A stretch of 52,215 bases of DNA. Origin: Elusimicrobium minutum (GTDB lineage Bacteria > Elusimicrobiota > Elusimicrobia > Elusimicrobiales > UBA9959). Made by a program: the position numbers and the translations under genes. Below, piece by piece: positions 26,102-34,128 of the stretch. Numbering within the stretch: the first letter of the stretch is position 1; each line of letters begins with the position of its first letter. The notes beneath the pieces were generated by a model. That model was not told the origin of the DNA. It saw only the letters and a list, made by a program, of their open reading frames with translations, and did no database searches. The stretch spans positions 1-52,215 of the forward strand of contig DYIF01000008.1 of the NCBI GenBank assembly GCA_020723765.1, written 5' to 3'.

Positions 26102-28498
26102 ATGAAAACTAAAATAAAAGAGAAGAAACAAATAAAAGAAATAAAAAAAACTTACTCGGAACTGGATGCCGTAGGTAAAAATTTAAATAGAATAGACGGT
26201 TGGGAAAAGATAACCGCTGCGGCCAAATACACGGACGATTTGGAGTTTGGCCCCGCTCTTTTATACGCCGCCATAGTCGAAAGCCCATACGCTTTTGCCA
26301 AAATTAAAAAGATAGATACATCCGAAGCGGTTAAATTAGACGGAGTAGTTAGAGTTGTAACAGGGAAAGATTTTCCTTATAAATTTGGGCTTTATATGAA
26401 AGATAGATATGTTTTCGCCAGGGATGTGGTAAGATTTGTTGGAGAGCAGGTTGCGGCAGTGGTAGCTAAAACCCCGGAGATAGCGCTTAAAGCGGCTTCG
26501 CTTGTCAAAGTGGATTACGAGGAGATGACTCCCGTTTTAGACCCTGTTAAGGCGCTTGAAAAAAACTCCCCTCTTGTTCATAAAGACCTTAAAAATTATC
26601 CTCATGTCCCATGGTTTTTTCCAAAACCAGATACAAACATAGCTCATTGGAGGAAGACTAGAAAAGGGGATTGGGAAAAAGGATTTAAGGAAGCGGATGT
26701 GGTTTTTGAGGATACTTATTATGTGCCTCGTTACGCTCATTGTGCCATAGAGCCTCATTCGGTTATAGGTCTTTACGACGATTCCGGCAGGCTTACGATG
26801 TGGACAAGTTCTCAGTCGCCTTTTACTCAAAGAAATGTTTTTGTTGGGGCTTTAGAGCCTTTTGGAATTAAGCACAAAGACATAAGAGTAATAAGCACTT
26901 ATATTGGAGGCGGTTTTGGTGGTAAAGCTGGCGTAAGTATGGAAATAATCGGAGCGGCGCTTGCGGTTTCGTGCAAAGGAAGGCCGATAAAAGTTTTGTG
27001 GAACAGAGCCCAGGAGTTTTATAACACTTATCAAAGGCAGGGAGTAGTTACTAAAATAAAAATGGGAGTAAAAAAAGATGGAAAGATTACTGCTTTGGAA
27101 TATACACTTTATTGGGATGCAGGAGCTTATGTGGAGTATGGAGCAAATGTCGTAAATGCCGCCGGTCTTTCATCTTCCGGTCCTTACAGAATAGACAATC
27201 TTAAAATAGATTCTATGTGTATATATACCAATCTGCCCCCCGGAGGGCCTTATAGGGGTTTCGGATACTCCGAGTTTTTGTTTGGCCTTGAATCTCATAT
27301 TGATAGAATCGCCGAAAAGATAAATATGGACCCGGTTAAATTTAGAAAAATAAACGCTATAAAAGAAGGAGATACCCTTCCCTACGGCGCTCATATGAAC
27401 CCGACCGGTATACAGGAAGCGATAGACAAGGTTTCTAAGGAAATTAGATGGGGAGTTAAAGAAAAATCAAAAGATAAAAATAAAGAAATAGGCAAATCTG
27501 TCGTTTGTTTTTGGAAATCTCCAGCAATGCCTCCCAACGCTTCATCGAGCGCTTTTATAAAGTTTAATGAAGACGGAAGTTTGAATATATTGGTTTCCGG
27601 TATGGAAATAGGTCAGGGACTTTTGACTGTTATGGCGCAGATAGCCTCGGAGATTTTGAAAGTGCCTATTTCAAAAATAAGAGTTGAAACTCCAGATACC
27701 GATAGAAACCCGTACGAATGGCAGACGGTCGGCTCTCATGTCACATGGGGTTGCGGCAATGCCGTTAAAAGAGCCGCTATAGATGCAAGAGAAAAAATAT
27801 TCGATCTGGTCCAGAGAGTGTATTGCTTGGACCGTTCGGATTTATATCTGGAAGACGAGTCCGTAAGATGTAAGACAAACCCTAACTTTAAATTAAAATT
27901 TTCCGATTTTGTAATAAACGGAATACAGGCTGAGGACCATACTTTCAAAGGCGGACCGATAATGGGGGTCGGAATGTTTATGCCGGAGTTCGCTTCGGCG
28001 ATAGGAGACCCAGAAACCGGACAAGGGGGACATCCCAATGTTCATTATACTACAGGTGCGGCGGGTGTTATTTTAGAAATTGATAAAGAAACCGGTAAAA
28101 TGAAAATAAAAAAAGCGGTTTTAGCCGTCGATTGCGGTAAAGCCATAAATCCGGATTTGGTTAAAGGCCAGATTGTCGGAGGGATGCTTCAAGGTTTTGC
28201 CACGGTGCTTTATGAAGATATGAGATTTGACCAAAATGGAAGATTGTTAAATCCGAATTTTTCCGATTATAAAATCCCTACGGCAAAAGATATGCCCGAA
28301 GAGGTTGTTCCAATAATAGTAGAAACTCCTCAACCGGACGGGCCTTTTGGGGCAAGAGGTGTCGGCGAACATACTATGATACCATGCGCTCCGCTTATAG
28401 CAAACGCGGTTTATAACGCTTTGGGAGTTAGGATAAAATCTATGCCTGTGACCAAAGAAAAAGTCGCGCTTTCGTTACTAAAAGAAAAAAAATCCTGA
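26102..28498 (+). CDS. Molybdenum hydroxylase, molybdopterin-binding catalytic subunit (xanthine dehydrogenase family)
   Basis: The 798-residue protein has the family's N-terminal aldehyde-oxidase-like region (GKNLNRIDGWEKITAAAKYTDD), GGGFGGKAG, a PYRGFGYSE loop and the catalytic GARGVGEH with Glu at 756. It hydroxylates an N-heterocycle or aldehyde using water. The PYRGFG loop is unlike the selanyl-Cys loop of CO dehydrogenase, so CO oxidation is unlikely. Genes for a ring-opening cyclase and carbamoyl transfer nearby suggest a purine-, pyrimidine- or hydantoin-like substrate, but nothing fixes it. AAGGAG precedes the ATG. Confidence 0.92.
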   Translation: MKTKIKEKKQIKEIKKTYSELDAVGKNLNRIDGWEKITAAAKYTDDLEFGPALLYAAIVESPYAFAKIKKIDTSEAVKLDGVVRVVTGKDFPYKFGLYMKDRYVFARDVVRFVGEQVAAVVAKTPEIALKAASLVKVDYEEMTPVLDPVKALEKNSPLVHKDLKNYPHVPWFFPKPDTNIAHWRKTRKGDWEKGFKEADVVFEDTYYVPRYAHCAIEPHSVIGLYDDSGRLTMWTSSQSPFTQRNVFVGALEPFGIKHKDIRVISTYIGGGFGGKAGVSMEIIGAALAVSCKGRPIKVLWNRAQEFYNTYQRQGVVTKIKMGVKKDGKITALEYTLYWDAGAYVEYGANVVNAAGLSSSGPYRIDNLKIDSMCIYTNLPPGGPYRGFGYSEFLFGLESHIDRIAEKINMDPVKFRKINAIKEGDTLPYGAHMNPTGIQEAIDKVSKEIRWGVKEKSKDKNKEIGKSVVCFWKSPAMPPNASSSAFIKFNEDGSLNILVSGMEIGQGLLTVMAQIASEILKVPISKIRVETPDTDRNPYEWQTVGSHVTWGCGNAVKRAAIDAREKIFDLVQRVYCLDRSDLYLEDESVRCKTNPNFKLKFSDFVINGIQAEDHTFKGGPIMGVGMFMPEFASAIGDPETGQGGHPNVHYTTGAAGVILEIDKETGKMKIKKAVLAVDCGKAINPDLVKGQIVGGMLQGFATVLYEDMRFDQNGRLLNPNFSDYKIPTAKDMPEEVVPIIVETPQPDGPFGARGVGEHTMIPCAPLIANAVYNALGVRIKSMPVTKEKVALSLLKEKKS

Positions 28499-28505
28499 TT
28501 TATAA

Positions 28506-28535
28506 TTGAGATATTTTGCTGAAATTTTATATAAT
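28506..28535 (+). promoter_or_regulatory. Promoter of the Cys-rich exported protein
   Basis: TTGAGA (28506-28511), an 18-nt spacer, and TATAAT (28530-28535), with initiation expected near 28542, about 12 nt before the ATG. Confidence 0.65.
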
Positions 28536-28553
28536 TTTAATCGAGGAGGGGTT

Positions 28554-29435
28554 ATGTTTAGGAAAATTTTTTTTGGGTTAAATATTTTTTTGTTTTTTGG
28601 CTTAATTAATTTATTGTTTGCGTTTCAAAATAAATATCATTTATCCGAAATAATGTCAAATTGCGATAAGGATGTGAAAGTTAAATTTTATAAGAGTATG
28701 TTGTTTGTTAACGGTTATCTGGCGTCGGCTGATATGAAAGATGTAAATAATTGCATAGATTTAAATAAAAAATCATTTTTGAGTTTTAAAAAATCTGATA
28801 TCGGAGAATATGAGGGTTATGCTTGCGAGTGTGGCGAATCTAAGCAGCTGGGATGCCATAAAAAAGAAGATTGGATATGTAATACCGTTACATGCTGGGG
28901 CGGTTGCGAAAAAGATAAAAAATATTCTTACGAAGATAAATATATTTACGGAGAAGAAATATTTAAAAAAATTCCGGAAAGTTTATCTATAGAGTTTTTA
29001 GATAATATCGTTATAGATAACGGCAAGGTCTATTCGGTCGGATTAAATAAAGAGGTATTAAAATATTTAGATAGCATGGAATTAGACAAGATTATTTCTA
29101 CTTTAACTGGTTACGATATTTTATTGGCGGGGAAAATAAAAAATATTAAAAATTCCATTTCGGATTATTACGCTAATAAAGAAAATAACGATAAAAAAAA
29201 GATTATTTTAAAAGAATACGATATGCTTTTTGACGGCGGAAAGCCGGATTTTAAAAAATACGATACATATATTCTGGAAAATTTATGGGAGATATCCGAA
29301 ACGCTTTGCGATATAAAAGGCAAAGATAAATGTTTATCCGATATGGAATATCTTTATAAGGTTTTATCTATGAGAGAAGATACTTTAAAGACGAAGGATT
29401 ATTATAAGGATATTTTTTATAAAATTAAAAAGTAA
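28554..29435 (+). CDS. Hypothetical exported Cys-rich protein
   Basis: The 293-residue protein has a signal peptide (about 1-23, ending near LLFAFQ). A Cys cluster of seven Cys at about 90-120 (CECGESKQLGCHKKEDWIC, then TCWGGC) resembles a disulfide-rich or metal-binding knot. The remainder is Lys/Asp/Tyr-rich and helical, with two further Cys near 262-268. ATG 28554 follows GAGGAGGGG; an in-frame start at 28506 would lie over the promoter. No family is recognised. Its own promoter separates it from the hydroxylase genes. Confidence 0.7.
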   Translation: MFRKIFFGLNIFLFFGLINLLFAFQNKYHLSEIMSNCDKDVKVKFYKSMLFVNGYLASADMKDVNNCIDLNKKSFLSFKKSDIGEYEGYACECGESKQLGCHKKEDWICNTVTCWGGCEKDKKYSYEDKYIYGEEIFKKIPESLSIEFLDNIVIDNGKVYSVGLNKEVLKYLDSMELDKIISTLTGYDILLAGKIKNIKNSISDYYANKENNDKKKIILKEYDMLFDGGKPDFKKYDTYILENLWEISETLCDIKGKDKCLSDMEYLYKVLSMREDTLKTKDYYKDIFYKIKK

Positions 29436-29492
29436 TTATATACCGAAAGAAACCAATCCCAAATAAATTTTAAATAACTAATTTTCCTTATA

Positions 29493-29524
29493 CGACAAAA
29501 TGCGCCGATCGGCCGGAATCGTCG
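29493..29524. repeat. 32-nt palindromic repeat element, copy 1
   Basis: The element begins CGACAA, has the palindromic core CCGATCGG near its centre and ends GTCG. It is 32 nt long and is followed after 47 nt by copy 2. Its right flank GTCGCATTT is complementary to AAATGCGAC at the left edge of copy 2. Confidence 0.65.
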
Positions 29525-29571
29525 CATTTCTGTTTCCATTTTTAAGAATTTTCATTTAGAAACAATAAATG

Positions 29572-29603
29572 CGACAAAAAAAGCCGAACGGCTTAAAATG
29601 TCG
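29572..29603. repeat. 32-nt palindromic repeat element, copy 2
   Basis: CGACAA at one end, TGTCG at the other, and a central AAGCCG/CGGCTT hairpin. It is the same length and layout as copies at 29493, 46903 and 46983. The 496-nt stretch 29436-29931 otherwise holds only the tandem-repeat and promoter-like blocks listed below. Confidence 0.65.
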
Positions 29604-29652
29604 CCTCTTCTAATCTTCCACCCGCTATTTTTTCTTTTAAATATTTTCTTTA

Positions 29653-29708
29653 AACTTATAACTTTCAACATTAAACATTAAGCTTTGAACTTTGAACATT
29701 AAACTTAT
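29653..29708 (+). repeat. Degenerate 7-bp tandem repeat block (AACTTTG family)
   Basis: Eight contiguous heptads: AACTTAT, AACTTTC, AACATTA, AACATTA, AGCTTTG, AACTTTG, AACATTA, AACTTAT. They run in phase into the duplicated 59-bp block. Confidence 0.75.
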
Positions 29709-29767
29709 AACTTTTTGTGTGTCTATTTTAAATGTTTTAATAAATATCTATAATAGATTTAAGGCAA
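29709..29767 (+). repeat. 59-bp block with -10 box, duplicated at 32342-32400
   Basis: This block differs from 32342-32400 at one position only. It contains TATAAT at 29749-29754; the -35 region is weak (TTTTAA). In both places it is preceded by AACTTTG-family heptads and followed by 8-bp repeats and then a catabolic gene, so it looks like a copied promoter module. Confidence 0.75.
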
Positions 29768-29769
29768 GC

Positions 29770-29857
29770 GTAGATGTATAGATGTGTAGATGTATGGATG
29801 TTTAGAAGATTGGATGATTAGAAGAATAGAGGATTGGATGACTGGAAGATTGGGCGA
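29770..29857 (+). repeat. Degenerate 8-bp tandem repeat (11 units)
   Basis: Units follow the pattern NTRGATGN: GTAGATGT, ATAGATGT, GTAGATGT, ATGGATGT, TTAGAAGA, TTGGATGA, TTAGAAGA, ATAGAGGA, TTGGATGA, CTGGAAGA, TTGGGCGA. It lies in the probable leader of the nitrilase mRNA. Confidence 0.75.
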
Positions 29858-29931
29858 AATTAAATGTATAGAGGCGTAGATGTGTGGATGTATAGAGGAA
29901 ACTGTAGACATTAAACTTTACAGGAGGTTTT

Positions 29932-30699
29932 ATGAAAGTAGGTTTATTGCAATACGATATAAAATGGGAAGATAAAAATGCGAATAAAGAAAAGATTTTA
30001 AATATTATTGAAAGTTCTTCATATAAAAATAACATAGACTGGTTGATTTTTTCGGAAATGACTCTTTCTGGTTTTACTATGAATAAATCCGTTTCCGAAT
30101 TGGACGATTCGGATAGGGATTTTTTTAAAAATATCGCGGTTAAATATAATACCAATCTTTCTTACGGCGGAGTGGAAGTGGGGTATAACAAACTTATTAC
30201 TTTAAATAGGAAAGGAGAAAGAATAAACGAATATTCAAAAATACATCTTTACGCTTTTGGCGAAGAAGACAAATATTACAATGTAGGAAGCAAGCAGACT
30301 TTTTTTGAGATAGAAGGTTTGAAGATAATGCCGGCCGTATGTTTCGATTTAAGGTTTCCTTATCTTTTCTGGAATATGGCGGAAAAAGTGGACGCTTATG
30401 TGGTTATAGCGGCCTGGCCGATGAGAAGAGCCGAGCATTGGATGACGCTTCTAAGGGCAAGAGCTTTGGAAAATCAAGCGTATTGTTTCGGCGTAAATAG
30501 ATTGGGTTTTGAAGGAAAGATCGAGTACTCGGGCAACTCTATGGGGTTTGACCCTCTTGGAAAAGTAATTATCGATTGTAAAAGTAACGAGGGGATATCG
30601 GTAAACGAAGTAGACGTCGCGCCTTCGGAAGTAAAAAAAACCAGAGAAAGATTTCCTTTTATAAAAGAAAGAAAAGACTGGTTTGTAGGGATTAAATAG
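29932..30699 (+). CDS. Carbon-nitrogen hydrolase, omega-amidase (YafV/Nit2)-like
   Basis: The 255-residue protein carries the nitrilase-superfamily triad: E42 in FSEMTLSGF, K103 in YSKIHLY and C137 in VCFDLRFP. The segment IAAWPMRRAEHW followed by RARALENQAYCFGVNRLG matches the omega-amidase branch, which deaminates alpha-keto-acid amides such as 2-oxoglutaramate. In this neighbourhood it could also hydrolyse oxamate or another amide product of heterocycle breakdown; that is inference. ACAGGAGG precedes the ATG. The NERD gene starts 4 nt after its stop. Confidence 0.9.
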   Translation: MKVGLLQYDIKWEDKNANKEKILNIIESSSYKNNIDWLIFSEMTLSGFTMNKSVSELDDSDRDFFKNIAVKYNTNLSYGGVEVGYNKLITLNRKGERINEYSKIHLYAFGEEDKYYNVGSKQTFFEIEGLKIMPAVCFDLRFPYLFWNMAEKVDAYVVIAAWPMRRAEHWMTLLRARALENQAYCFGVNRLGFEGKIEYSGNSMGFDPLGKVIIDCKSNEGISVNEVDVAPSEVKKTRERFPFIKERKDWFVGIK

Positions 30700-30703
30700 G
30701 TTT

Positions 30704-31468
30704 ATGAAAAAATATTTTGCTCACTCTTTTTTTAGAGCCCCCGGCCAGGAAAATTATTTTAAAATTTCAAGATATTCAATATATGCTGGCATATGCTTTT
30801 CTGTTTTCATCATAGCCTTTGGATTATCAGTTTTGTTTTTTTGGGCTCGTGAATCATTGGGTTTGCGTTTATCTGTTTTTATTTTAATTTTAGATATTAT
30901 TCTTTTTATGGTGGTTGCCAAAAATCATGAAAAATTTATTCAAGGGCTTCAAGGCGAAAAAATGGTTTTTTATGAACTTATGGGGTTAATCAAGAAAGGC
31001 TATGATTTATACGCTTCTTTTCCTGGAGAAAAGTTTGACATAGATTTTATTTTAGTTTCTTCTAAAGGAGTTTTTGTTATAGAAGTAAAAAATCCGCTTA
31101 AAAGATTTCCTGAAGATAAAATAATTTATTCGGAAAATAAAATTAAAATTTTACATAAAGATGGAGAGATTTCAATATTTAATAGGAAAAATCCTGTTGA
31201 ACAAGCGATATCTAACTCCGCTTGGCTTGAGATATATTTGAAAAATTTAATTGGGAAAAAAATAAGTTTTATAAAGCCTGTTGTGCTTTTCCCTGGATTT
31301 TTAGTTGAAGAATATATGTCTGAAAAAATTGTAATTTTAAACCCTAAAAGATTTGAGTCATATATTGAAAGTCTTCCTGATATTTTATCAGAATCTGAGA
31401 TAAATCAAATAAACGTGGCTATTAAAGCAAAATTAAAACATATTCATGACGAAATCTGGAAAGAGTAA
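30704..31468 (+). CDS. Membrane-anchored NERD-domain protein (nuclease-related)
   Basis: The 254-residue protein has two membrane helices (about 24-47 and 55-71) and then a cytoplasmic NERD domain with PD-(D/E)xK-like residues: GE at 84-85, DID at 112-114, and VIEVKN with E127/K129. NERD domains are predicted nucleases or DNA-binding modules in diverse membrane proteins. It is out of place functionally between an amidase and a carbamoyltransferase subunit, and its 3' end overlaps AllH by 23 nt. The start at 30704 has only a weak ribosome-binding site, so it is probably coupled to the upstream gene. Confidence 0.82.
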   Translation: MKKYFAHSFFRAPGQENYFKISRYSIYAGICFSVFIIAFGLSVLFFWARESLGLRLSVFILILDIILFMVVAKNHEKFIQGLQGEKMVFYELMGLIKKGYDLYASFPGEKFDIDFILVSSKGVFVIEVKNPLKRFPEDKIIYSENKIKILHKDGEISIFNRKNPVEQAISNSAWLEIYLKNLIGKKISFIKPVVLFPGFLVEEYMSEKIVILNPKRFESYIESLPDILSESEINQINVAIKAKLKHIHDEIWKE

Positions 31469-32249
31469 TTTTCGCATAATTTCGTTCGGGGATAATATAA
31501 AGCCTGGCGTTTATAAATTGCACTCGGCTTTTCAAAAGGTTAGAAATTATAATAACGGAATAAGTTTGGTTTCGCTTGTTTTAGAAGATATGGGGGAAGG
31601 CCCAAATAATATAGTCTTCCCTTTTCTGCCGGATTTTGCAAAAATAGAAATAAAGAAAAATAAGTTTTATTCGGATAATATAACCGCCGAAATAAAGAGA
31701 AAATATTTTTCAAAAATAAGCGAAGAGTTTAAAATCGAAAAAAACATTTTGGACTTTTGCGTTTTCGCTTTATTGAAATATTCTCCGCCTCTTTCTATGG
31801 CTTTCGTGTTTGACGAAAAAAGAGGATTTAATTTTAAAACCGGATTTCAAAAACAAATGTATAAAAAAATGCAAAGCGGAGTAAAATTTTTAATTAAAAA
31901 TGATTATGTTAACGGAACCAGGGCTCTAAGAGGTTTAGGTTTCGGACTGACTCCTTCCGGCGACGATTTTTTAAGCGGGTTAGTGTTATCTATGAGATTA
32001 AAAAAAGATTATAAAGAAGCGAAATTGATTTTGGATAATTTTAAAACTAAAAACATATTGTCTTATAACGCTTTGAGAAATTGCTTTGAAAAAAAAGTCG
32101 ATGGAAAAATTAAAAATTTTATAAATTCCGTTAAGATGAAAAACAAAAGAAATATTTTAAAAGCGTTAAAAGATTCCGTAAATAAAGGCCATACTTCGGG
32201 CTCGGATTTTTTATCCGGTTTTTTGTTTTATTTTTACTTAAAACTTTAA
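31446..32249 (+). CDS. allH: DUF2877-family protein, AllH-type oxamate carbamoyltransferase subunit
   Basis: The 267-residue protein contains the family hallmark GLGFGLTPSGDDFLSGLVLS (about 161-180) and a second GHTSGSDFLSGFLF near the end, both typical of DUF2877 (E. coli YlbF). YlbF, FdrA and YlbE are reported to form oxamate carbamoyltransferase (AllH, AllF, AllG), which splits N-carbamoyl-oxamate (oxalurate) with phosphate to oxamate and carbamoyl phosphate. The other two subunits are encoded downstream. The gene symbol is by family and context. Confidence 0.82.
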   Translation: MTKSGKSNFRIISFGDNIKPGVYKLHSAFQKVRNYNNGISLVSLVLEDMGEGPNNIVFPFLPDFAKIEIKKNKFYSDNITAEIKRKYFSKISEEFKIEKNILDFCVFALLKYSPPLSMAFVFDEKRGFNFKTGFQKQMYKKMQSGVKFLIKNDYVNGTRALRGLGFGLTPSGDDFLSGLVLSMRLKKDYKEAKLILDNFKTKNILSYNALRNCFEKKVDGKIKNFINSVKMKNKRNILKALKDSVNKGHTSGSDFLSGFLFYFYLKL

Positions 32250-32299
32250 ACTTTCCACATTGAACTTGCCGTTTTCCCATTCGCCCAATTTTAACATCC

Positions 32300-32341
32300 A
32301 ACTTTGAACATTATACTTTGAACATTGAGCATTGAACTTGC
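32300..32341 (+). repeat. Degenerate 7-bp tandem repeat block before the second 59-bp copy
   Basis: Six heptads: AACTTTG, AACATTA, TACTTTG, AACATTG, AGCATTG, AACTTGC. Further units of the same family lie at 32242-32269 across the end of allH and at 32533-32560. The 327-nt gap 32250-32576 is made mainly of these repeats. Confidence 0.75.
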
Positions 32342-32400
32342 AACTTTTTATGTGTCTATTTTAAATGTTTTAATAAATATCTATAATAGATTTAAGGCAA
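32342..32400 (+). repeat. 59-bp block with -10 box, second copy
   Basis: Identical to 29709-29767 at 58 of 59 positions, with TATAAT at 32382-32387. It lies about 175 nt before the FdrA-type gene and is the likely promoter region for allF-allG. Confidence 0.75.
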
Positions 32401-32402
32401 AA

Positions 32403-32474
32403 CATAGATGCATAGATGTGTAGATGTATGGAAGATTGGAGAATTAGAAGAATAGATGATTGGATGATCGGAGA
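32403..32474 (+). repeat. Degenerate 8-bp tandem repeat (9 units)
   Basis: Units: CATAGATG (twice), TGTAGATG, TATGGAAG, ATTGGAGA, ATTAGAAG, AATAGATG, ATTGGATG, ATCGGAGA. They are of the same family as 29770-29857. Confidence 0.75.
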
Positions 32475-32576
32475 TTGGATGATTGGCAAACTTAATAAAT
32501 TTAAAACTTGCAACTTTTGGTTCCTGTCGTTCAACTTTGAACTTTAAACTTTAAACTTGTATAGGCGGGAGGTTTT

Positions 32577-34118
32577 ATGATAATTAAAACGGTAATAAAA
32601 AAAGGGGCTTATTTCGATTCGGTAAGTCTTATGCAAATTTCAAAAAAAATCAATTCTATCAAAGGAATAAAAGATAGCGCGGTGGTTATGGCTACAAAAG
32701 AAAACAAAAACATAATAAAATCCTCCGGGCTTTTGACTCAAGAGATAGAAAAAGCTTCGGATAACGATTTGGCCATAGCCGTAAAAGGGGAATCCGAGAA
32801 AATATTGGAAATAGCTTTGAAAGAGATAGATAAGATGCTTTCCGGAGAGAATAAAACCGGCGAGAATAAAAAAGACGAAACCGTATCGAGCATAGATTCG
32901 GCGGTTTCTTTGAATAAAGATATAAATATGGCTCTAATATCGGTAAACGGAAGATATGCGGGCGGTTTGGCCGATGAGGCTTTGGATAAAGGGCTTAATG
33001 TGATGATTTTTTCGGATAATGTCCCTTTAGAGACGGAAATAAAACTTAAAAAGAAGGGTTTGAAAAAAAATCTTTTGGTTATGGGGCCGGATTGCGGTAC
33101 CGCCATTATAAACGGCGCTCCTTTGGGTTTTGCAAATAAAGTGAATCGGGGAAATATCGGAGTCATTGGTCCTTCCGGAACCGGCATACAGGAAGTAACT
33201 TCTATTATATCTAATCTGGGCGGGGGAATATCTCAGGCGATAGGGACCGGAACCAGAGATGTGAAGGACGATGTTGGGGGAATTACCACGGTTTTCGGAC
33301 TTAATATGCTAAACGAGGATTCAAAGACCGGCTCTATAATAATAGTTTCAAAACCGCCTCAAAAGAAAGCGATGGCTAACATTTTAAATGCGGCTAAAAA
33401 AATAAAAAAACCCATAATATGCCTGTTTTTGGGAAGCGATTTCGAATCTAAAGAAAAAAATATTTTTGTCGCAAAAAATCTTTACGAAGCGGCTTTAAAG
33501 GCTTTATATATTTCAAGAGGCGAAAGCGAGCATAAAGCGAAGGAAGTTATTTTCGACGAAAAAAGAAAAGCGCAGTATTTGGCGGTAGAAGAGAAAAAGA
33601 AGAAAAATAAAAATCAAAAATATTTAAGAGGCCTTTTTTCCGGCGGGACATTCGCGTCGCAATCGCTTTTTGTTTTTAAAAATTACGGTATGGAAGTTTA
33701 TTCCAATATTCCCATTAAGTCCGAACTTAAGCTTAAAAATTCCATGAAATTGGAAAAAAACTCGATAATTGACTTAGGCGAGGACGAGTTTACTTTCGGA
33801 AGACCTCATCCGATGATAGATTACGGTTTAAGAAACAAGTTTATAGAAGAACAATCGAAAGATAAGGAAGTTTCGGTGTTGTTGCTCGATATCGTTTTGG
33901 GCTACGGCTCAAACTTGAACCCGTCGGCCGATATAATGCCGTACATAAAAAAAGCTTTTAAAAATAATCCGTATTTGACTATAGTCGCCGGCGTTACGGG
34001 TACCGATATGGATCCTCAAAACAAAAAAGAACTAATGTCCGATTTAAAAAAAGAAGGGGTTTTTGTTTTTGAAAATAATTATTTAGCCTCGGTTTTTGCT
34101 GCCGAGATAATAAAATAA
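32577..34118 (+). CDS. allF: FdrA-family acyl-CoA synthetase-like protein, AllF-type subunit
   Basis: The 513-residue protein belongs to the FdrA family, related to succinyl-CoA ligase. It has RGNIGVIGPSGTGIQEVTSI with a CoA-ligase-like glycine loop, then GTGTRDVKDDVGGIT, and the C-terminal DLGEDEFTFGRPHPMIDYGLRN segment. In E. coli FdrA is part of the allantoin operon and is reported as AllF of oxamate carbamoyltransferase. Carbamoyl phosphate made here would be used by a carbamate kinase to make ATP; no such kinase is in the window. GGGAGG precedes the ATG; allG follows after 10 nt. Confidence 0.88.
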   Translation: MIIKTVIKKGAYFDSVSLMQISKKINSIKGIKDSAVVMATKENKNIIKSSGLLTQEIEKASDNDLAIAVKGESEKILEIALKEIDKMLSGENKTGENKKDETVSSIDSAVSLNKDINMALISVNGRYAGGLADEALDKGLNVMIFSDNVPLETEIKLKKKGLKKNLLVMGPDCGTAIINGAPLGFANKVNRGNIGVIGPSGTGIQEVTSIISNLGGGISQAIGTGTRDVKDDVGGITTVFGLNMLNEDSKTGSIIIVSKPPQKKAMANILNAAKKIKKPIICLFLGSDFESKEKNIFVAKNLYEAALKALYISRGESEHKAKEVIFDEKRKAQYLAVEEKKKKNKNQKYLRGLFSGGTFASQSLFVFKNYGMEVYSNIPIKSELKLKNSMKLEKNSIIDLGEDEFTFGRPHPMIDYGLRNKFIEEQSKDKEVSVLLLDIVLGYGSNLNPSADIMPYIKKAFKNNPYLTIVAGVTGTDMDPQNKKELMSDLKKEGVFVFENNYLASVFAAEIIK

Positions 34119-34128
34119 CGGAGGTTTT

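Noticed and set aside
26102-28498. Aerobic CO dehydrogenase large subunit
   Set aside because: The active-site loop reads PYRGFGYSE, without the Cys that carries selenium/copper in CO dehydrogenase; the xanthine dehydrogenase-type reading is safer.
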